Below, piece by piece: positions 58,923 through 64,000 of a stretch of 64,000 nt of DNA (position 1 is the first letter of the stretch; the number at the start of each line of letters is the position of its first letter). A program made the translations under genes and the position numbers. Under the pieces are notes generated by a model, which saw only the letters and a list, made by a program, of their open reading frames with translations, had not been told where the DNA came from and made no database searches. Source of the DNA: an uncultured Bacteroidales bacterium (lineage in GTDB: Bacteria > Bacteroidota > Bacteroidia > Bacteroidales > Paludibacteraceae); NCBI GenBank assembly GCA_937891975.1, contig CALAUA010000012.1, positions 62,001 to 126,000 of the forward strand, in the 5' to 3' direction.

Positions 58923-61722
58923 ATAAATCCTTAACAAGACGGACTGATTGACCGCGGCTGCGATTGCCGTAGCGCATGTTCGCTCCGCCCGAGTAGAAGT
59001 AGAGGAAGTACGCGTAGTAGCTATCGTACTCAGTGGCAGACCTATAGCGGCCGCGGCTCTGCAGATCGTTCACATTGGAGCCGACGCGATAACCCGCAGC
59101 GGGGAGGAAGACTGCACCTGCGGCTTCGAGCTTTGACCACTGGTCATCAGTGAAGGTTTGATAAGCTGCATAATAATCTGCACCATCACTGCTATGGAAA
59201 CCTGATTTGAAAGTAACACCTGCTGGGCAAACCCAATTATCGGGCAAAAGGATTAAACCATTCACGCCATTGACTTGAGCTACACCCTTGAGAGAACTTG
59301 CATTCGGACGAGTATTTAACAAATATTCCCACTCATCCTCAGTCAATGTACGCCAGGTATTAGGAGCATCATTTCCAATCGTATTCGTACCCCAATCTAC
59401 AAATGAACCTGAATAATCTTTGTCATCTTCAGATGTACTTACACCAAAATTAGTGGCACTTGTACTCCAACCGAATAAATCCAACCAGCCATTGTAAGTG
59501 GAAGAACAATTGCTATTGGCATCACCAATATAATCCAATTGACTAGGAGCAAAACGCCACTCGTTATTTGCTGGATGATATTGCAAATTACCAGGAGAGA
59601 AAGTGATATACTTAGTTTGACTTACCGAAAAATAGGGTGTCGTAGGTTTTTCTATTTGCGTTTGTGTTGTAAAACTCACCTCTTCGCCATACACATAGCC
59701 TTTACTATTGCTTGCAAAAGCACGCACATAATAGGTAGTATTGGGCTGTAAGCCTGTGAGATTGAATGTAAACGATCCTATTCCACCACTATAAGAATCC
59801 TCTTCGTCTGAATCCGAAATAGTAGGATTTGGATGTGTGTTATACACCACTCCGCGATGAAGAATTTCCGTACCACCATCACTCGTTATATTAACCCCTG
59901 CTACAGCTGTTGTCTCAGTTATATTTGTAACTGACAAGGTAGATATTGTTGGTAATTCCCCTAAATCTACAACATCGCCGTACACAGGGCGAACAGAGAG
60001 TCCATGAGATCGGTCAGAGCCGCCTATGTACACAGTACCAGATCCTAAGGATACAGATCTCCCAGCTCCAGGGGTAAATGGGAATTGCGAACTTAACAAG
60101 TATTCGCCATTGCTACCCTCGTTGTAAAGCCCACTGTTATAGCGAATGCCTGCAGCAGGAAGGAAGATAGAGTTGCCGTTGCTATTACTAGTAACTTCGT
60201 AACCATTCACTCCGTTTAGAGTAGTCCATGTCCATGTACATTGGTCTTTAAGTTCATACATCTCATCAGTAGTAGGCATACGCCATTTCCCACCCCAGTT
60301 AACTGCTGCAACATCGTCACTTAGTTCAAGAGTAGTTTTATTATCCACAGTGCCATAACCGCTATGGTTGCAGTACTTCGTCAATGTAGTTTCGGACCCC
60401 CTGCACCATTTGTAGTTACTCCAATCGTAAGTACTCTTCGGCTCCGTCTCACCCCAAGCAAAGTAATCGCCATAATCCTCTGGCTTATTGGCACCCACAT
60501 TGAATGTCGCCCAATTCACGCTCAAGCCCAAGTCCACATATTCAGGTGTAGCAATCACTTCCTCCTTCGTCGTGAAACTTACCTCATCGCCATACGCGAT
60601 ACCAACATCGTTCTTAGCATAAGCACGTACATAATAGGTAGTATTAGGCTGTAAATCGTAGAGATTGCAGGTAAACGAACCCGTACCACTGCCACTAATT
60701 CGTTTGCTATTAGCGGTGGTTTGATTCGCCGATGTGCTATATACCACACCGCGCTCCGTCACACTCGCACCGCCATCGCTTGTTACATTACCACCTGCCA
60801 CGGCTGTGGTTTCCGCAATCTGCGTCACCGCACTCGTTACTACTGTTGGCGCAGTTACACTTGCAGCAGGTTCTTCTATGCGTGTACCATTTCCTTTAAT
60901 AAGGACATCCCTTATCTCCCAAGTAGGAGAGGCTTCTGCACTACTCGTGTAGGCATATGCAATCTGAGTAGTGGCACTGATATATTTCGTAATATCTATT
61001 TCACCCGAATTAATAACCGACCACGATGTTCCATCTGGCCATACAGGCACCTCTAGTGTGGTCCAATCTAATCCGTTTGTGGTAATTTTCACAGCGAATT
61101 GGCTAATATCACCGTACTTATAGGCTTGATTGAATGTCAAGAAAGCAGTAGTATTAGAGGTTAAATCCAGTGGAGAAGATATCAGCCATGCTTCACTGGC
61201 ATGATTTGTACCTGCAACATAAGCAGATGCCGTCATACCATACAGATCCTGCTTTCTCCAAACATATGTAAGTTCCCCTGAGAGCAAATAATTTTTGATT
61301 GTCCAAGCTCCCATCGTTTGCGTAAAATCAATGTGATAAACAGTATCTATCAGATTAGATGGTTTATTCACTGCCGTTGTAAAACTTAGGTTATTCTGTA
61401 ATGTTACAGAAGAAAATGAATTGGTTACCATGTAGTGTACGTGATACTCCGTATTGTTGTCCAATGCCAAAAGATTCACACGGTATTTCAAGTCTGCAAC
61501 CTTCTCCATCACCGTTTTTTCAGTACTTGTATAACAAGCATATACGTTTTGAATCGTGGCAGCAGTAGGATTAAACTCTACTTCTATGACAGCAGAGTTG
61601 GCAGTGACTTCAGTAACTATCTCACTTTTGATAGTCAACTCCGTATTGGGTAATGGTAATTGTTCGCATGCTGCACCTAGCCATACAAACAATATCAACG
61701 CTATATATTTCAAATGCTTCAT
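58921..61722 (-). CDS. Large surface lipoprotein with FISUMP modules and DGR-like variable C-terminus
   Basis: 933 residues from the Met at 61722 (another lies at 61728). The lipobox is GAAC (about Cys19). Then an Fn3-like region (to about 115), a choice-of-anchor-J-like block (GELTYVWRKQDLYGMTASAY), and two Fn3-like repeats each ending YYVRAYAKN or YYVRAFASN. A first FISUMP module (YVDLGLSVNWATFNVGA) and a C-terminal one with AGAVFLPAAGYRVGS follow. The last 50 codons are GC-rich, dominated by NNC codons, ending GQSVRLVKD. They look like a C-type-lectin variable region. It lies 20 bases after the PEGA gene, so likely one operon. Confidence 0.75.
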   Translation of the reverse strand: MKHLKYIALILFVWLGAACEQLPLPNTELTIKSEIVTEVTANSAVIEVEFNPTAATIQNVYACYTSTEKTVMEKVADLKYRVNLLALDNNTEYHVHYMVTNSFSSVTLQNNLSFTTAVNKPSNLIDTVYHIDFTQTMGAWTIKNYLLSGELTYVWRKQDLYGMTASAYVAGTNHASEAWLISSPLDLTSNTTAFLTFNQAYKYGDISQFAVKITTNGLDWTTLEVPVWPDGTSWSVINSGEIDITKYISATTQIAYAYTSSAEASPTWEIRDVLIKGNGTRIEEPAASVTAPTVVTSAVTQIAETTAVAGGNVTSDGGASVTERGVVYSTSANQTTANSKRISGSGTGSFTCNLYDLQPNTTYYVRAYAKNDVGIAYGDEVSFTTKEEVIATPEYVDLGLSVNWATFNVGANKPEDYGDYFAWGETEPKSTYDWSNYKWCRGSETTLTKYCNHSGYGTVDNKTTLELSDDVAAVNWGGKWRMPTTDEMYELKDQCTWTWTTLNGVNGYEVTSNSNGNSIFLPAAGIRYNSGLYNEGSNGEYLLSSQFPFTPGAGRSVSLGSGTVYIGGSDRSHGLSVRPVYGDVVDLGELPTISTLSVTNITETTAVAGVNITSDGGTEILHRGVVYNTHPNPTISDSDEEDSYSGGIGSFTFNLTGLQPNTTYYVRAFASNSKGYVYGEEVSFTTQTQIEKPTTPYFSVSQTKYITFSPGNLQYHPANNEWRFAPSQLDYIGDANSNCSSTYNGWLDLFGWSTSATNFGVSTSEDDKDYSGSFVDWGTNTIGNDAPNTWRTLTEDEWEYLLNTRPNASSLKGVAQVNGVNGLILLPDNWVCPAGVTFKSGFHSSDGADYYAAYQTFTDDQWSKLEAAGAVFLPAAGYRVGSNVNDLQSRGRYRSATEYDSYYAYFLYFYSGGANMRYGNRSRGQSVRLVKDL
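58930..59088 (-). other. Candidate DGR variable repeat
   Basis: In the coding direction, from the CGC of GYRVG to the codon before GQSVRLV, 28 of 45 codons end in C (many TAC, CGC, GGC, AGC, TTC). This is the pattern made when AAC codons of a template repeat are mutated at adenines. The surrounding gene is AT-rich. The template repeat and reverse transcriptase are not in the window. Confidence 0.55.
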
Positions 61723-61741
61723 AACCATTCTTTCTTCAAAT

Positions 61742-63832
61742 TTAGAACATCCATCCTATGCTGAGTTCCGCTTCTACGGTCTTGAAATTGATTGTCGTCA
61801 ATCCTGCAGCCATTGTGAAGCCACCTACACTACCTATCAATCCTACATCTGCGCTCACACCCATAGCCGACCATGGTGCGTATTCAATCCAATTGCCATC
61901 GGCTGTTTGTAGTCCATAGCGCGAAACACCATATCCCAGACCTACGTACAAGCCCATTGCAGAATTCTTGTTGCGCAGGACTTTCTTAGTCAAAAAATCC
62001 ATTGAGCAACCCACACTCACCAACCATGCCGACGCCTTGGTATTGCCCGAAAGGAATGGCGTGATGCCAATGTCATTCACTCCGTCTTGGTTATAATCCA
62101 AATAGGTGGATTCATCGGTTGCCGAGAGCGTGAAATCTTCGCCACACTGTACTCCCGACAGCGTCTTTAGTCCTTGGAAGTTAGAGCGTCCTTTCACGTA
62201 CCAGCCATAACCATTGTACATCTGTCCGAAGACCAGTCCTACACCCCAGAGTTGCGACTTGAACGGAGTAGCAGCATTCGCCAAGACAAAGGTTTTTCTC
62301 TTCGGTTTGACAGATGTGTTGCTATTATCCTTTGTGGCTTTTGCTATCGACTCTTGCATTGGTACAGGCAATGTCTTGCGGAGGTCTATCGCAAGTTTGG
62401 CAGTTGGCTTGGTTGTTGGTTTCACCGCTAGTTTGGGAGTAGGTTTAGCAGTTGGTTTGGCAGCAGATGCAGTGGCGTTTTTGGTCAATTCATATTCCAT
62501 CAACTGCTCTTTATTCTCCTCTATCACCACATCCATTGTCTTGTCTTTATAGCCCTCTTTCTCAATACGCACCTTGTGCTCACCAGCCAATAACTGGCTA
62601 ACAATCATAGGTGTTTTGCCGACCAACTTATCATCTACATATATCGAAGCCATGGCAGGAGTACCCTCAACAGCCAACGCGCCCATCATTGGGATAGGCG
62701 GATTAAGCGTGAAAGTCTGCATCTCATTCGAAGGCTTTACCTCTATCTTGGTGTAGGTGGAGTAATGGTGATCTTTGCGCGCCTCAAAATCATAGGTACC
62801 ATACTCTAAAGTACTGATCCATACACCTTTAGCCAATAGTTGGTTGTCTAGATAGATATGCGCACCATTATCTACTTTCAACGTCACATACGCGAAATTC
62901 GACGCCATCTCAGGAACAAGAGTAGCAGTTTCGTTTTCGGTAATAGTCACCGTGGTAGAATAATCAGAGTACTTTTCTTTTTGAATTTCGATGCGGTAAG
63001 TGCCTGCATCCAGTTCCTTCTTGACCACGGGCAGTTGTCCCAATCGCACGGAGGAAGATGTAGCCATATTGATGGCATATACATACGCACCCTCAAGGGC
63101 TTGTTCGCAAGGGATATCTAGCCAACCAAACGTAGGTTGCAACGTTACTTCGAGTTGCTGCGACTGCGCCGAAACGGTGATGGTACCCGTTTGAGAGTGA
63201 TACTTATCAGCCGAAATCTCGTATTGATATTTGCCATAGTTGAGCGACTTGCTTGCCAAGCCTTCTTCGGTAGGCCACCATTGCCACTCATTATCCACTT
63301 TGACTCGGATGCTCGCATCGGCAGGGGTTACAAAAAACTTAAAATACTGACGCTTAGGCGCTTGCACAATATTCATCAGGTTATCTTCAGCAGGCGTGTA
63401 ATGCACCCGACCAAAATATACCTGATCCGAATTTAAGCGAGGTAAGTCAAGAATGGTCTGCCGCTCACACCCATCACCACATTGCATTTGCACATGGCCT
63501 GCAGCAGCAGGAATCAAGAAAAGAATTTCATTCTCAAAGTCCAGGCACTTGTCCAATACCATGCGTTGCAAGCCCAGGTACAAACCAATCTTCTTCTTTG
63601 CCTCCGTCACTTCACGTTCGTTTCCCTCCAATATGACACGAATAACTGCATAAGGGAAAGTGTCATCCAGAAGCGGCTTTTCCCACTTGCCAAACTGGTT
63701 CTTATACATCACCATCACCGAACTCATGGGTATGAGTTGGAAATCTTTGGTTATCTCAAGCGATTGCGCGCGCGATGGGAGCGCGCACGCGCAGGCGAAC
63801 ATTAATACACTTAAGAATCGTAGAACTCTCAT
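61742..63832 (-). CDS. PEGA-domain outer-membrane protein
   Basis: 696 residues. A signal peptide (to about residue 22, ALPSRAQ) is followed by an N-terminal region, then several PEGA-type repeats (AYVTLKVDNGAHIYLDNQLL, MASIYVDDKLVGKTPMIV). A Lys/Pro/Thr-rich linker (about 455-480) has a 4-residue repeat KPTA/KPTP/KPTT. The C-terminal 160 residues (SQLWGVGLVFGQMYNGYGW ... VEAELSIGWMF) look like a small outer-membrane beta-barrel ending in Phe. Its signal-peptide codons contain GC-rich palindromes. Same operon as the variable lipoprotein, which it may display or anchor. Confidence 0.7.
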   Translation of the reverse strand: MRVLRFLSVLMFACACALPSRAQSLEITKDFQLIPMSSVMVMYKNQFGKWEKPLLDDTFPYAVIRVILEGNEREVTEAKKKIGLYLGLQRMVLDKCLDFENEILFLIPAAAGHVQMQCGDGCERQTILDLPRLNSDQVYFGRVHYTPAEDNLMNIVQAPKRQYFKFFVTPADASIRVKVDNEWQWWPTEEGLASKSLNYGKYQYEISADKYHSQTGTITVSAQSQQLEVTLQPTFGWLDIPCEQALEGAYVYAINMATSSSVRLGQLPVVKKELDAGTYRIEIQKEKYSDYSTTVTITENETATLVPEMASNFAYVTLKVDNGAHIYLDNQLLAKGVWISTLEYGTYDFEARKDHHYSTYTKIEVKPSNEMQTFTLNPPIPMMGALAVEGTPAMASIYVDDKLVGKTPMIVSQLLAGEHKVRIEKEGYKDKTMDVVIEENKEQLMEYELTKNATASAAKPTAKPTPKLAVKPTTKPTAKLAIDLRKTLPVPMQESIAKATKDNSNTSVKPKRKTFVLANAATPFKSQLWGVGLVFGQMYNGYGWYVKGRSNFQGLKTLSGVQCGEDFTLSATDESTYLDYNQDGVNDIGITPFLSGNTKASAWLVSVGCSMDFLTKKVLRNKNSAMGLYVGLGYGVSRYGLQTADGNWIEYAPWSAMGVSADVGLIGSVGGFTMAAGLTTINFKTVEAELSIGWMF

Positions 63833-63872
63833 ATTACAAATAGTATCTTTCTTCGAAAAATAAAATCAAAAA

Positions 63873-64000
63873 TTAACCAAGGCGACTGATGCGAGTGAGC
63901 TCATCTTCATCGAGCAACTTTATCTTGCGTCCATCTAAACCAATGAGCCCCTCCGAAGCAAACTGCGACAAGGTGCGGATAGCGTTCGACGTGGTCATAT
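63873..64000 (-). CDS. Crp/Fnr-family regulator, C-terminal end (cut by window edge)
   Basis: Last 42 codons and a stop. Reads MTTSNAIRTLSQFASEGLIG then LDGRKIKLLDEDELTRISRLG, the recognition helix and wing of a Crp/Fnr winged helix-turn-helix. The sensor domain lies beyond the edge. It is 40 bases upstream of the PEGA gene, on the same strand, so it may regulate or be co-transcribed with the surface-protein genes. Confidence 0.8.
   Translation of the reverse strand, partial: MTTSNAIRTLSQFASEGLIGLDGRKIKLLDEDELTRISRLG

Noticed and set aside
59980..60150. First FISUMP module as a second variable repeat or as the template
   Set aside because: Its codons are mixed and not NNC-rich, and the sequence does not match the C-terminal candidate repeat.

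Overview
The window is a 64 kb piece of a Bacteroidales (Bacteroidota) chromosome. The evidence is 18 promoters of the Bacteroidota type (a TTTG, CTTG or ATTG box, nearly always exactly 20 bases, then TAnnTTTG), few Shine-Dalgarno sequences, and typical genes: a TonB-dependent receptor with a carboxypeptidase-regulatory-like domain, choice-of-anchor-J and FISUMP lipoproteins, a type IX-like sorting tail, a Na+-translocating methylmalonyl-CoA decarboxylase operon, and DUF6913. No rRNA, tRNA, insertion sequence or CRISPR array was seen.

Layout. 1-4131: esterase fragment, rluB, rpmF/DUF177, a CcdA-like membrane protein and trmN6. 4193-8735 (minus): the decarboxylase operon mce, mmdA, oadG-like, a biotin carrier with two biotinyl domains, and mmdB. 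9452-12438: two convergent enzymes, adenine deaminase and an arginine deiminase-like protein, both with lipoprotein signals. 12634-20123: a STAS / PP2C / RsbW-like partner-switching set interleaved with an amino-acid ABC transporter and SstT. 20329-26559: an EFR1-type flavodoxin-ferredoxin, a holin-like and a YtxH protein, an orphan histidine kinase, ispE, an orphan ABC permease and a triple-OB lipoprotein. 27005-28213: infC-rpmI-rplT. 28338-33713: SGNH hydrolase, TonB receptor and surface lipoprotein. 33798-38792 (minus): a nuclease-like protein, ligA, DUF6913 and dapA. 39117-47241: divIC, a small membrane protein, a LacI regulator, an orphan GH65 N-domain, ruvC, a ferredoxin, an AAA ATPase and nifJ. 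47328-51355 (minus): an RSH lacking its HD domain, recR and four small genes. 51499-52879: a pilin-like protein and rsmD. 52940-58556 (minus): TPR protein, ribH, lysC, YitT, a nucleotidyltransferase and galE. 58921-64000 (minus): Crp fragment, PEGA protein, and a large lectin-like lipoprotein.

Two things stand out. First, the 3' end of the 58921-61722 lipoprotein gene looks like a variable repeat of a diversity-generating retroelement: 28 of 45 codons end in C, the fold is FISUMP/C-type-lectin-like, the segment lies at the extreme C-terminus, and a long hairpin overlaps the stop codon. No reverse transcriptase or template repeat is in the window, so the rest of the system would be elsewhere. 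Second, the window is scattered with short degenerate tandem arrays of period 7, 8, 9, 10 or 11. The same unit recurs at unlinked loci. Arrays of period 7-10 lie inside operons and, in frame, inside genes (trmN6, a histidine kinase, ligA, nifJ, a GNAT gene, recR). Arrays of period 11 lie only in intergenic DNA next to promoters. A related class of tiny GC-rich palindromes fills two intra-operon spacers and two further in-frame insertions in ligA. I know no name for these elements.

Gene calls rest on family motifs read by eye. The functional links between neighbours and all claims about the repeats are inference.
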